The notes beneath the pieces were generated by a model. The model worked only from the letters and a program-made list of their open reading frames with translations. It made no database searches and was not told the origin of the DNA. Of a DNA stretch of 64,000 nt, positions 51,052-59,465 are shown in pieces (positions within the stretch are counted from its first letter, which is position 1; each line of letters opens with the position of its first letter). Source of the DNA: GCA-002050365 sp964237235 (GTDB lineage Bacteria > Acidobacteriota > Blastocatellia > Pyrinomonadales > Pyrinomonadaceae); the NCBI GenBank assembly GCA_964237235.1, contig CAXSGY010000009.1:62001-126000 (forward strand). The letters run 5' to 3'. The position numbers and the translations under genes are program-made.

Positions 51052-51435
51052 ATGAGTTTTACGTTAATGGATTTGGGCGCGGAAAGTTTCGAGTTTCGCG
51101 CGAGCGTCTGGAACTGGAAGCCGACGCTGGAAATTATTAAAAGTTTCGACATCGTTGACGAAGGAAAAATCCGGCAGATGAATTATAACGCGACCGGCGC
51201 AAAGTTTTCCCTCGAAGAAGCGCATCAAATCGGCGGCAAAATCCGCGACGAGATTTTGCCGAAGCTCGAGCCGAACAAACGCATCTTTGCCGATTTGAGT
51301 GTAACGGACGCGCCCGACGACGGAACGCTTTACAAAGACGAAGACGAACAATGGAAAAATTATTCGGCAAGCCACGACTGGCTTAAAGATTTCGCCGAAT
51401 TTTGTTTGAAATCGAAGGGATTTCAAGTTTTTTAG
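51052..51435 (+). CDS. Conserved hypothetical soluble protein
   Basis: A 127-residue acidic protein with a good ribosome binding site (GAGGGAGAAAAAT before the ATG). There is no signal peptide or membrane helix. Trp-rich motifs FRASVWNWKPTLEIIKSFD and QWKNYSASHDWLKDFAEFCL stand out. I do not recognise a named family; similar small proteins occur as stand-alone genes in several phyla. It lies 32 bases before the DUF445 gene and may form an operon with it. Confidence 0.7.
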   Translation: MSFTLMDLGAESFEFRASVWNWKPTLEIIKSFDIVDEGKIRQMNYNATGAKFSLEEAHQIGGKIRDEILPKLEPNKRIFADLSVTDAPDDGTLYKDEDEQWKNYSASHDWLKDFAEFCLKSKGFQVF

Positions 51436-51467
51436 CAATGATTTAAAGATCTCTCTCAAGAATTAAA

Positions 51468-53075
51468 GTGTTTATTGATTTTCGTTACATCGCTGATTTG
51501 GCTGCGTTTGCTATTTTTGCGACGGTTCACGGCTACATCGGCGCGTGGCTCGCCGTACGGATGCTTTTTCGCCCGCGCAATCCGGTAAAATTTTTCGGGT
51601 TGACGATTTTTCCGCAGGGAATGATTCCGCGTCATCGCGCGCGCCTGGCGGAAGCTATCGGCAAAGCGGTCGGCGACGAGCTGGTTTCGCAGGAAACAAT
51701 CGTCGAAGAGCTTTTCGGCAAAGAGTTTCTGCGAAAAAAAATTGAAGGCGTGGTTAATTTTTACGCGAACGATTTGATTTCGCAAAATTATCCGTCGCTC
51801 GTCGAAGCACTGCCCGAAAATTTCCGCGAGCCTTTTTTAGATGCCGTCGTCTCCCTGCAAAACAAGATCGCGGCACATATCCGAATTGTTCTGAAAAACG
51901 AAGAAACCGTTCAATCCATCAGCGGTTTTGTGACGCGCCGCGTTGACGAATTTTTGTCGAAAAGAGTTTCGCAAGTCGTTGACGACGAACAATTTAACGA
52001 AGTTCTCGGCTTTTTGGAAAAGCGCGTTCGCAACGCGGTCAAAGAGCCGGTTCTGGAGCAGAAAATCCGTGAATTTATCAACCGCCGCGTAGATGATTTA
52101 GCCGACACGACGATGACGCTCGGCGAAATGTTCACGCCCGACGCGATTGATTTGATCAAGGAAAAAGCGACCGATCAAATCGAACCGATTGTTCACCAAC
52201 TCGCCGAAATTGCCACATCCGAGCGCACGCGCGGGCAGATCGGCGCGATGATTAAAAAGGAAGTCAACGATTTTTACGAAAATCTCGCGTTTTTCAAGAA
52301 AATCTTCGTTTCGCGCGACAATCTGATCCGTGAAGTTGACGATTTGGTCAATGAATCACTGCCGAAACGCATCGAAGAAACTTTGCGCGGCGATTATTTC
52401 GCGCAGGAAGCCCGCAACTTTCTCGACCAGGCGATTTCCAACGCCGCAAATCGTCCGATTTCTGAATTGATCGGGAAAGTTCAACCGGAACAGCTCGAAC
52501 GCCTGAAAAATCAAATCGCCAAAGGCGTTCTGTCAATTTTGCAGGGCGCGGAGATGCAAACTTCGATTTCCGCATATCTGACCGACACGCTGCGGAAAAT
52601 TCGCCCGCACAGCCTCGACGCGATTTTGCAGACGGTTCACCCTGAATCCGAAGAAAAATTAAAAAAACTGCTCGCCGACGGCTTGCTTAATATTCTGCAG
52701 AAAGACGAAACCGGCGACATTATCAACCGCGTTTTGACCAAACAAATTGACCGGCTTTTGTCCGCGCCAATCGGTAAATTATCCGACCATATTTCCGAAG
52801 AACAGGTGCGAAACGCCGGTGAAAAAATCACTGAAACGATTATCGGCGCGGCGCGAGAAAAACTTCCCGAAGCGATCCGCGAATTCGACATCGGCAGCGT
52901 CGTACGCGAAAAAATCAATAATTATCCGGTCGAAAAGCTCGAATCGCTCGTGATGTCCATCGCCAAGGAACATCTTCGAACCATCGAATTGTTCGGCGCG
53001 TTTTTCGGCTTCGCGCTCGGTGTCGGACAATTTTTCTTTCAACATTTTTTCGCCCGCTGGATCGGACTGCAATAA
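51468..53075 (+). CDS. DUF445 family membrane-associated protein (YheB-like)
   Basis: A 535-residue protein with a hydrophobic N-terminus (IADLAAFAIFATVHGYIGAW), the DUF445 motif VRMLFRPRNPVKFFGLTIFP, QGMIPRHRARLAEAIGKAVG, long amphipathic helices with repeated INRRVDDLADT/ITKQIDRLL-type units, and a C-terminal membrane segment (LFGAFFGFALGVGQFFFQHF). Such proteins are thought to be envelope-associated; their function is not known. The start is a GTG at 51468. The repeated helical units could form a long rod across the envelope. Confidence 0.85.
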   Translation: MFIDFRYIADLAAFAIFATVHGYIGAWLAVRMLFRPRNPVKFFGLTIFPQGMIPRHRARLAEAIGKAVGDELVSQETIVEELFGKEFLRKKIEGVVNFYANDLISQNYPSLVEALPENFREPFLDAVVSLQNKIAAHIRIVLKNEETVQSISGFVTRRVDEFLSKRVSQVVDDEQFNEVLGFLEKRVRNAVKEPVLEQKIREFINRRVDDLADTTMTLGEMFTPDAIDLIKEKATDQIEPIVHQLAEIATSERTRGQIGAMIKKEVNDFYENLAFFKKIFVSRDNLIREVDDLVNESLPKRIEETLRGDYFAQEARNFLDQAISNAANRPISELIGKVQPEQLERLKNQIAKGVLSILQGAEMQTSISAYLTDTLRKIRPHSLDAILQTVHPESEEKLKKLLADGLLNILQKDETGDIINRVLTKQIDRLLSAPIGKLSDHISEEQVRNAGEKITETIIGAAREKLPEAIREFDIGSVVREKINNYPVEKLESLVMSIAKEHLRTIELFGAFFGFALGVGQFFFQHFFARWIGLQ

Positions 53076-53155
53076 ATAAGGGAACTTAAACAAATTTTTC
53101 ATCGTTTGCCTTATCGAAAGAATTTTCAAATATTTTTCGCGGAGGGAAAGCAATA

Positions 53156-53833
53156 ATGAGAAAAATAGGATTTTTAATTTTTATCGCAGCTTTATCAATC
53201 GGCTTGATGTTTTCGACCAACTGTAGTTTCGACGGCATCAAGAATTTTACGGGCGTGCAGGGTTCGGGCGTGTCAAAGACCGAAACGCGCTCGCTGAAAG
53301 GCTTCAGCAAAGTTGACGCGGGCGGCGCGGTCAACGTCGAAATCGCGGCTCAGAAAGATTTCAGCGTCGAAGTGCAGGCGGACGACAATCTGCTCGCCAA
53401 CATCAAAACCGAAGTTGACGGCGACACTCTGAAGATTTTCAGCGAAGACAGAATTTCGCCGAAAACGCGCATCAACGTTAAAATTTCGATGCCCGAACTC
53501 GAAGGCTTGGATATCTCCGGCGCGTCGAGCGGCAACGTTTCAAACGTTAAAGCCGATTCGCTCGAATTAAAGGCGAGCGGCGCGTCGAAAATTAAAATTG
53601 ACGGTGCGACGGAAGATTTGAATGCCGACGCGAGCGGCGCGAGTTCCATTGACGCGGAAAACCTGAGAGCGGAAAACGCCGAAGTCGAAGCGAACGGCGC
53701 GAGCAGCGCGACCGTTTCGGCAACTAATGATTTGGACGTTTCGGCAAGCGGCGCAAGCAAGATTTATTACATCGGCGAGCCGGCTAAAATTAAACAAAAA
53801 TCTTCAGGAGCGAGTTCGATTAACAAAAAATAA
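53156..53833 (+). CDS. Secreted head-GIN domain protein (DUF2807)
   Basis: A 225-residue exported protein. ATG 53156 follows GGAGGGAAAGCAATA. The N-terminal KIGFLIFIAALSIGLMFSTN, then C, is a signal peptide; the Cys is in a poor lipobox, so lipidation is uncertain. The rest is a beta-helix-like DUF2807 domain: FSKVDAGGAVNVEIAAQKDF, then repeated (S)ASGASxI units such as GLDISGASSGNV, LKASGASKIKIDG and VSASGASKIYY. Such proteins are common in Bacteroidota and Acidobacteriota, role unknown. Confidence 0.85.
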   Translation: MRKIGFLIFIAALSIGLMFSTNCSFDGIKNFTGVQGSGVSKTETRSLKGFSKVDAGGAVNVEIAAQKDFSVEVQADDNLLANIKTEVDGDTLKIFSEDRISPKTRINVKISMPELEGLDISGASSGNVSNVKADSLELKASGASKIKIDGATEDLNADASGASSIDAENLRAENAEVEANGASSATVSATNDLDVSASGASKIYYIGEPAKIKQKSSGASSINKK

Positions 53834-54057
53834 ATTCGGCGGATGCGAATTGTTTATTAAAAAGCGGTTGGCAGGAACGTCAGCATCCTGTTTGTAATAA
53901 ACGCGAAGGCGCAAAACACATTTTGACAAATTCAGACTGCGGGCTATCAAAATGTATTTTGCACCAAGACAAAATTAATGCAAGCAAGAAGTCTTGCGCT
54001 ACGGTCAGCCGATTGAAATTTTCGAATAACTGTTCAGATTTAGACAATTTTACAGAT

Positions 54058-54115
54058 AAAAAACTGAAAGACCGGAATGCATTTTCAAGAATTAATTCCG
54101 GTCTTTCAGTTTTTT
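54058..54115. terminator. Strong bidirectional terminator
   Basis: A 20-base A-rich-ended arm (ACTGAAAGACCGGAAT core) at 54058-54078 pairs perfectly with 54095-54115, ending in T-runs on either strand. It separates the GIN gene from the NuiA-like gene, which converge. Confidence 0.85.
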
Positions 54116-54130
54116 ATTTCTCATTTTTTA

Positions 54131-54550
54131 TCAAGTTTCGACGGCTTCGGTTTTGATGCCGAGCAGCATATTGTTTTCGTCGAGTCCAAGGACGTAAATT
54201 TTTATCTGCGTTTTGCCGATTCGGAAAACATTCAAATCGCGCAGATTGTTCACCAAAATCTTTTGCAGCGCGGCAAATTTTTCGGCGTTCGCCTTTTCTT
54301 CGTCGCCGAACCAATCCTGCATTTCCGTCAGGCGCGAAAAAAATCCGCCGACATCCTTTTCCTCGATCTGCGAAGTCGCAGAGTTTTTGGTCTGGTTCAG
54401 CACTTCGTCCTTCGTTAATGCTTCCGCCGGTTTCCCGACAAATGCGGAGATCGGCGCATCGGTTTCGCTGATATAACTTAATCCTTCCGCCGCTTCTTTA
54501 ATTAGCCGCGCGAGTTGCTCGCTCGTCGAATTTTCAGTTTGTTCGTTCAA
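54131..54550 (-). CDS. Nuclease A inhibitor (NuiA)-like protein
   Basis: A 139-residue acidic protein. The middle LIKEAAEGLSYISETDAPISAFVG matches the NuiA pattern (LI.A..GL.F.SE.D.P...F), and the C-terminal LRDLNVFRIGKTQIKIYVLG matches the second conserved block. NuiA of Anabaena inhibits the NucA DNase. No such nuclease gene is in the window, so the target is unknown. It is divergent from dnaA, sharing its upstream region. Confidence 0.75.
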   Translation of the reverse strand: MNEQTENSTSEQLARLIKEAAEGLSYISETDAPISAFVGKPAEALTKDEVLNQTKNSATSQIEEKDVGGFFSRLTEMQDWFGDEEKANAEKFAALQKILVNNLRDLNVFRIGKTQIKIYVLGLDENNMLLGIKTEAVET

Positions 54551-55013
54551 CTCTTTTTCTCCAGTTCTTTTGCCGCGCTTTGAGATTCTTTTTCCAATTT
54601 ATCCTTCTTTTGTATCTAAAATGTGAATGATTTCTAGTCTAACACAATCAAATTTTCCGCCAAATCGCAGTTAAAATAAGGACTTATCCGATTTCAAAAT
54701 TTATTTTCAAAACCTGTGGATTTCTTCTTGCAATTTGATTTGAATTTTGTTAATCTGTGAGCCGTTTCAGTAAAAAAATTTCTCGTAAACTGTTGAAAAC
54801 ATTATAGTTAAGGTTTTACCTTAACTATTAAACAGCTTTCCACAAGCCTGTGGAAAACTTTGTGGAAAACTTTTTAAAAAAGCGAAAAGCCGCCGCAAAA
54901 TAAGGGCTTCGCGCCAATGGTTGAAGAGAAAATTTAACAATTAAAACGACGCTGGAAAATTTAATCTGCTTAAAAGTTTCCACAAAGATTTAATAAAATC
55001 GCGGAGAAGAAAA
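54551..55013. promoter_or_regulatory. dnaA upstream region with DnaA boxes
   Basis: Contains several DnaA-box-like 9-mers of the TTTTCCACA type: 54716-54724, 54836-54844, 54849-54857, 54861-54869 and 54976-54984. It also contains a 10-bp inverted repeat ATAGTTAAGG/CCTTAACTAT at 54804-54828 with a TTTTA loop. These probably serve dnaA autoregulation and may form a second half of a bipartite origin. Confidence 0.65.
54728..54756 (+). promoter_or_regulatory. dnaA: Candidate dnaA promoter
   Basis: TTGCAA (54728-54733) and TAATCT (54751-54756) are 17 bases apart. It overlaps the first DnaA box and lies about 260 bases before dnaA, leaving a long leader. Confidence 0.4.
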
Positions 55014-56477
55014 ATGGATAATATAAATGAATCAAGAAACGAAGACCGGAATGTTTGGAACAACATATTGCAGTCGGTGGAAAAACGTCTCAACAAACAG
55101 ATTTTCGATGCTTGGTTTCGTCCGATTCAATTTGAAAGCTGCAACGAGCAAGATAAAATTTTGCGTCTCCGCGCCAGTCAGGTTAATAAGGATTGGATCA
55201 GCAGTTATTATTCGGAGGTCATCGCACAAACCTTAAAAGAATTAAATTTACCGAATTACATACTCGACTGGGACATCGTTCCGTCGGAAATGACGAATGA
55301 AAATTTTGAAGAAGAAGATTCGGACTTTTTCTTCGAGAAACAAACGAAGACGGCAAATGCTCCGGCAAACAGTTCGTTTAATTATATTGAAAAAGCCAAG
55401 CCGGAAGTTTTAATCAAAAGCAATTCGACCAATTTCGTTGACATCGAGCCGATTGAAAATTCGCTGAACCGTAAATATACGTTTAACACATTCGTCGTCG
55501 GCTCGTGCAATCAATTCGCGCACGCCGCGGCTCTGGCAGTCGCCGAATCGCCGGGCAAAACTTATAATCCGATGTATATCTACGGCGGTGTCGGTTTAGG
55601 AAAAACTCATCTGATGCACGCCGCCGGACACGCCATCAAGGAAAGAAACCGACATTTGAGAGTCGCATATATTTCCGCCGAAAAATTTATGAACGAATTG
55701 ATTAATGCGATTCGTTACGATAAAACGCAAACTTTCCGCGATAAATACCGCTCGATTGATGTGCTGCTGATGGACGACGTGCAGTTTATGGCGGGCAAAG
55801 AACGCACGCAGGAAGAATTTTTCCATACATTCAACGCACTGCACAACGATCAGAAACAAATCGTGATTACTTCGGATTGTCCGCCGCGCGAAATTCCGAC
55901 TTTGGAAGAACGTTTGCATTCGCGCTTCGAATGGGGCTTAATCGCCGACATCGAACCGCCGGATTTAGAGACGAAAGTGGCGATTCTGAAACGCAAAGCC
56001 GATTTGGACGGCGTGACCTTGCCCGATGAAATCGCGTTTTTCATCGCCGGCAAAGTAAAAAGCAACATCCGCGAACTCGAAGGCTCGCTCGTGCGGCTCG
56101 TGGCGATTTCATCTTTAAGAGGTTTGCCGATCTCCAAAATGCTCGCACAGGACGCGATGCGAAATATCATAGACAGCGATCAGCCGGAAGGTCTGTCTCT
56201 GGAGCGAATCGCCAAAACCGTCGCCGCGCATTATAAATTGACGGTCGAAGAAATAAAGTCCAAAAACAATTCGAGACAAATCGCCGTGCCGCGTCAAGTG
56301 GCGATGTATCTGTGCAAACGTCTGACCAAACACAGTTTTCCGGAAATCGGGCGCGAATTTGGCGGCAAACACCATACGACCGTTATGCACTCTGTCGAGA
56401 AAATTGATTCGATAATTAAGGATGATAGAAATTTCCACAGGGTGGTCAGCGAGCTAATAGATAATCTTTGCAGTTAG
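55014..56477 (+). CDS. dnaA: Chromosomal replication initiator DnaA
   Basis: A 487-residue DnaA. Domain I spans 1-90 (NILQSVEKRLNKQIFDAWF), a short linker follows, domain III has Walker A MYIYGGVGLGKTHLMHAAGH, Walker B VLLMDDVQFMAGKERTQEEF and the sensor FEWGLIADIEPPDLETKVAI, and domain IV has the signature GREFGGKHHTTVMHSVEKI. ATG 55014 has GGAG nine bases upstream. DnaA binds the boxes on both sides of its gene and opens the origin. Confidence 0.98.
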   Translation: MDNINESRNEDRNVWNNILQSVEKRLNKQIFDAWFRPIQFESCNEQDKILRLRASQVNKDWISSYYSEVIAQTLKELNLPNYILDWDIVPSEMTNENFEEEDSDFFFEKQTKTANAPANSSFNYIEKAKPEVLIKSNSTNFVDIEPIENSLNRKYTFNTFVVGSCNQFAHAAALAVAESPGKTYNPMYIYGGVGLGKTHLMHAAGHAIKERNRHLRVAYISAEKFMNELINAIRYDKTQTFRDKYRSIDVLLMDDVQFMAGKERTQEEFFHTFNALHNDQKQIVITSDCPPREIPTLEERLHSRFEWGLIADIEPPDLETKVAILKRKADLDGVTLPDEIAFFIAGKVKSNIRELEGSLVRLVAISSLRGLPISKMLAQDAMRNIIDSDQPEGLSLERIAKTVAAHYKLTVEEIKSKNNSRQIAVPRQVAMYLCKRLTKHSFPEIGREFGGKHHTTVMHSVEKIDSIIKDDRNFHRVVSELIDNLCS

Positions 56478-56509
56478 TTAAAGATTGTTTGTAGAAAATT
56501 TGCGAAAAG

Positions 56510-56790
56510 TTTTCCACAGAATTTTCGTTTAAGCTGTTTAATTTTTACAGTATTTAATTACACTTTAGATAAAGTTTTCCACATTTCCACAGGCAACCTC
56601 TTTTTCGAGCCTGTGGAAATGTGGAACACGGACGTTTTTGCCGGAATTTTCCACAGGAGATAAAATTTTCCACAGGTTTTCCACAGGAGCTGTGGAAATA
56701 TAAATCTAATAGCCGCAATAGTTTAAGTCGGTTTTCCACTTTTCCACAGGACCTACTACTAATACTATATAAATATATAGATTTTAAATT
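56510..56790. other. oriC: Chromosomal replication origin oriC
   Basis: About ten DnaA-box-like 9-mers lie between dnaA and dnaN: 56510-56518, 56575-56583, 56583-56591, 56612-56620, 56620-56628, 56647-56655, 56666-56674, 56677-56685, 56691-56699, and the tandem pair 56732-56740 and 56740-56748. The pair is followed by GGACC, then CTACTACTAATACTATATAA, a run of CTA/ATA triplets like the DnaA-trio element of Bacillus subtilis oriC, then A+T-rich sequence to 56820. This is the expected order of a basal unwinding site. Confidence 0.85.
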
Positions 56791-56856
56791 AGTATAAATA
56801 GTAAAAGCATTAAGAAAATTTTGCGATAAAAAGTAAAATCTTATCGAGGTAGCAAA

Positions 56857-57177
56857 ATGTTGGAAAAAACCAAACGCATAGATAATCCCTTAAAATTAAT
56901 CACTATATTCTGTGGAATTTCGATAGCTTCCATATATGCGATAAAATATGTAAACTCCGAGTATCAATTCATTTTTATCTGTTTTGTAATATGTTTTACG
57001 ATATTGCTAACTTTGTTAACATTTGTAGTTTTGCTATTTAGACCGGAAGTCTTATATGCGCCAAGTGATTATAGAAATGATGAAAGTTTTCTCATCACAA
57101 TGAAACTGATAGAGACAAATAAAAGAGGATATACAAAAAAGAATAAAGAAGAAAATGATAAGAAGCTTCTTACTTAA
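56857..57177 (+). CDS. Small two-helix membrane protein between dnaA and dnaN
   Basis: A 106-residue protein with GAGG eight bases before the ATG. Two hydrophobic helices are clear (ITIFCGISIASIYAIKYV and FIFICFVICFTILLTLLTFV), flanked by a Lys-rich start and a Lys/Glu-rich tail (KKNKEENDKKLL). It is more A+T-rich than its neighbours and has no family I can name. It ends 21 bases before dnaN, so both may share a transcript. Confidence 0.6.
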   Translation: MLEKTKRIDNPLKLITIFCGISIASIYAIKYVNSEYQFIFICFVICFTILLTLLTFVVLLFRPEVLYAPSDYRNDESFLITMKLIETNKRGYTKKNKEENDKKLLT

Positions 57178-57198
57178 TTTTCAATACTGGAGAAAAAA

Positions 57199-58383
57199 AT
57201 GGAATTTACAATTAAGCAAAGCGTTCTAAAAGAGGAATTAGGATTTGTGCAGGGAATTGTCGAAAAGAAAAGCACGATTCCGGTTCTTTCGAATATTTTG
57301 ATCGAATCAATCGGCGAGAACACGATTCGTATCGTCGGAACGGATTTGGATGTAACGGTTCGTTGCGAGGCAAATGCCGATATTAAACAGGCAGGCGCGA
57401 TGTGCATACAGGCAAGGAAACTGTTCGACATTGTGCGGCTGCTGGACGACAAGGACGTACATTTTACGAAGGATGAAAACGAATGGGTCAAGCTCAACTG
57501 CGGAAAATCGAATTTTCGTCTGGCGGGCGTGAGTCGTGACACATTCCCGGAAGTTCCGAACTTTAAAAGCGCGCCGATGAAATTGTCTGCCGACATTTTC
57601 AATCATTTTATCCAGAACACGGCGTTCGCCATCACCAACGAGCAATCGAGATTCACACTCTCAGGAGCGAAATTTATGATTGAAGACGGCGCGGCGCGAA
57701 TGGTGACGACCGACGGACACCGGCTGGCATTTATCGAAAGAAAAATTTCGACGGATGCGGCGGAAAAAATGGACGCGCTGATTCCGAAAAAGGCTCTGCT
57801 CGAATTGATTAAAATTTCGCGCGACGCGAAAGGCGATGTCAGTTTCGGCGAGGACGCGAATCATATTTATTTTGAAGTCAACGGCAGACTGCTCATCACG
57901 CGCAAACTTTCCGGCACGTTTCCGAATTACGAAATGGTTATTCCGAAGGACAACGATAAAGTCGCCGTTTTCGATGCCGACGAAATGAAAACCGCGATTC
58001 GCCGCGTCAGTTTGATGGCGGACGAGCGAACACGCTCCGTGAAATTAACAATTCGCAGCGGCGAAATCGAAATCGGCGCGCAATCTTCGGAAGAAGGCGA
58101 AGCGAATGAAAAAGTCGCCGCCGATTACGCGGGCGAAGAAGTGCAGGTCGGTTTCAATGCTCAATATCTGCAGGATTTCTTAAACGTCGTCGGCGCGGGC
58201 GAAGCCGAAACAGCAGAAACGACCGAAAAGGAAACGAACGGTGAAACCGTGCGCGTCAAAGAAGGCGCGAATCGTTTGAAAATCGCGTTTGAATTCAAAG
58301 ACGGCAACGCGCAAACGCAAATGAATATCGCGGGCGATAAAAATTACGATTACAAATATATCGTGATGCCGCTCAGAATCTGA
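57199..58383 (+). CDS. dnaN: DNA polymerase III beta sliding clamp DnaN
   Basis: A 394-residue clamp, with three clamp domains and the C-terminal YIVMPLRI end. Domain 1 is MEFTIKQSVLKEELGFVQGI, STIPVLSNILIE; domain 2 has FTLSGAKFMIEDGAARMVTT DGHRLAF; domain 3 has NAQYLQDFLNVVGA. Between 330 and 360 there is a Glu/Thr-rich insertion (ETAETTEKETNGETVRVKEG) not found in most DnaN, probably a flexible loop. GGAG precedes the ATG by seven bases. The clamp tethers Pol III and mismatch and repair proteins. Confidence 0.97.
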   Translation: MEFTIKQSVLKEELGFVQGIVEKKSTIPVLSNILIESIGENTIRIVGTDLDVTVRCEANADIKQAGAMCIQARKLFDIVRLLDDKDVHFTKDENEWVKLNCGKSNFRLAGVSRDTFPEVPNFKSAPMKLSADIFNHFIQNTAFAITNEQSRFTLSGAKFMIEDGAARMVTTDGHRLAFIERKISTDAAEKMDALIPKKALLELIKISRDAKGDVSFGEDANHIYFEVNGRLLITRKLSGTFPNYEMVIPKDNDKVAVFDADEMKTAIRRVSLMADERTRSVKLTIRSGEIEIGAQSSEEGEANEKVAADYAGEEVQVGFNAQYLQDFLNVVGAGEAETAETTEKETNGETVRVKEGANRLKIAFEFKDGNAQTQMNIAGDKNYDYKYIVMPLRI

Positions 58384-58431
58384 GGAAAAGTTTTCCACAG
58401 TTGGAAAACTTTCGTGGAAATTGGAAAAATT

Positions 58432-58566
58432 GGAGCGCAGGCACTCTTGCCTGCAATAAACCCGGACAGCGCGAAAAATCTCTGCAAAGAAATTAAGTTA
58501 ATTTCTTTGCAGAGATTTTTCGCATCAAAAAGCGATGCTCATTGCAGGCACTCTTGCCTGCGCTCC
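58432..58566. repeat. Nested REP-type element with a 24-bp terminator stem
   Basis: Outer units 58432-58457 and 58541-58566 each contain the hairpin GCAGGCACTCTTGCCTGC, flanked by GGAGC on the left and GCTCC on the right, so the whole is an inverted pair. The centre has a perfect 24-bp stem (58471-58494 with 58500-58523, loop AAGTT). It lies between the convergent dnaN and esterase genes and can terminate both. Confidence 0.85.
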
Positions 58567-58572
58567 GTTTGT

Positions 58573-59307
58573 TTATTTTAAAAACTTTCCAAGATAAAAC
58601 GGCAGCATTTTGCGCCACCAATCCCAATCGTGATTGACATCTTTTCCCCAGATTTCGCACAAGTGCGGAATGCGTTTTTGATTTAGAACGCCGCAAAATT
58701 GACGTGTGCGGTCGGGTGCTTCAAACGCGCCCTGTCCGGTGACGATAACGATTGAATCGGCTTTTCGCAGAATCGGCAGATGATAATCGTCGTTCAAATT
58801 TTGAACGTATTGCTGCGGATTATTAAAATAAACATTGTCGTCGTAATAATTTTTCAGATACGAACGAACGTCATAGCTGCCGCTCATCGCAATCGTGCCG
58901 CGAAATTGGTCTGGATGTTTGAAATAGCAGTTTGCCGCCAGATACGCGCCCAAACTCGCGCCGGTCGTCAAAGGTTTTGCGTCCTGACCGCATTCGTTGC
59001 GAATCAGAGGCAGAACTTCCTCCATAATATAGCGGTCGTAACGCGTCAGAAGCTCAGCCTTCCACTGCGGCGAAGCCTGTTCGTTTAAAAGACTGTAGCG
59101 ATTGACCGAATTAATCGAATAAGCGCGCAGCATTCCCGATTCGATAAACGGCTTGATCGCGTCCATCAGCAAAAATCGTTCGTATTCCAAATAATCCGCG
59201 GCGGCGGTCGGAAACATCAAAAGCGGATAACCGCTGTCACCATATGCCACAAGCGGCATATCCATTCCAAGATTATGACTATACCAGGAAGTCGTATCTC
59301 GACGCAT
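58573..59307 (-). CDS. Putative esterase (alpha/beta hydrolase)
   Basis: About 244 residues from ATG 59307; an upstream in-frame TTG (59325) is possible. The protein begins MRRDTTSWYSHNLGMDMPLV and has the nucleophile elbow PLTTGASLGAYLAANCYFKH (G-A-S-L-G) typical of the putative-esterase (Fes/EstA-like) family, followed by FRGTIAMSGSYDVRSYL and a final catalytic His in WGKDVNHDWDWWRKMLPFYL. No signal peptide is seen. The substrate is unknown. It is monocistronic and convergent with dnaN. Confidence 0.82.
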   Translation of the reverse strand: MRRDTTSWYSHNLGMDMPLVAYGDSGYPLLMFPTAAADYLEYERFLLMDAIKPFIESGMLRAYSINSVNRYSLLNEQASPQWKAELLTRYDRYIMEEVLPLIRNECGQDAKPLTTGASLGAYLAANCYFKHPDQFRGTIAMSGSYDVRSYLKNYYDDNVYFNNPQQYVQNLNDDYHLPILRKADSIVIVTGQGAFEAPDRTRQFCGVLNQKRIPHLCEIWGKDVNHDWDWWRKMLPFYLGKFLK

Positions 59308-59405
59308 AGGTTTTATAAACTCCAAGTAAATTTAATAGAAAATTGATTATGTGAGGTTAAAAGAAATTTCCGGCAAGTTCAAGTTTGACCAAATCAAGAA
59401 AATAA

Positions 59406-59448
59406 AAAAGTCGCGTTCAATCGAAAAACTTGACCGGACGCGACTTTT
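59406..59448. terminator. Terminator-like hairpin
   Basis: AAAAGTCGCGT pairs with ACGCGACTTTT over a 20-base loop, between the esterase gene start and the lipoprotein gene end; suited to end the lipoprotein transcript. Confidence 0.6.
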
Positions 59449-59465
59449 GAATTTTTGACAAATTT

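Noticed and set aside
54551..56856. parS sites near oriC
   Set aside because: I looked for TGTTTCACGTGAAACA-like palindromes and saw none in this window.
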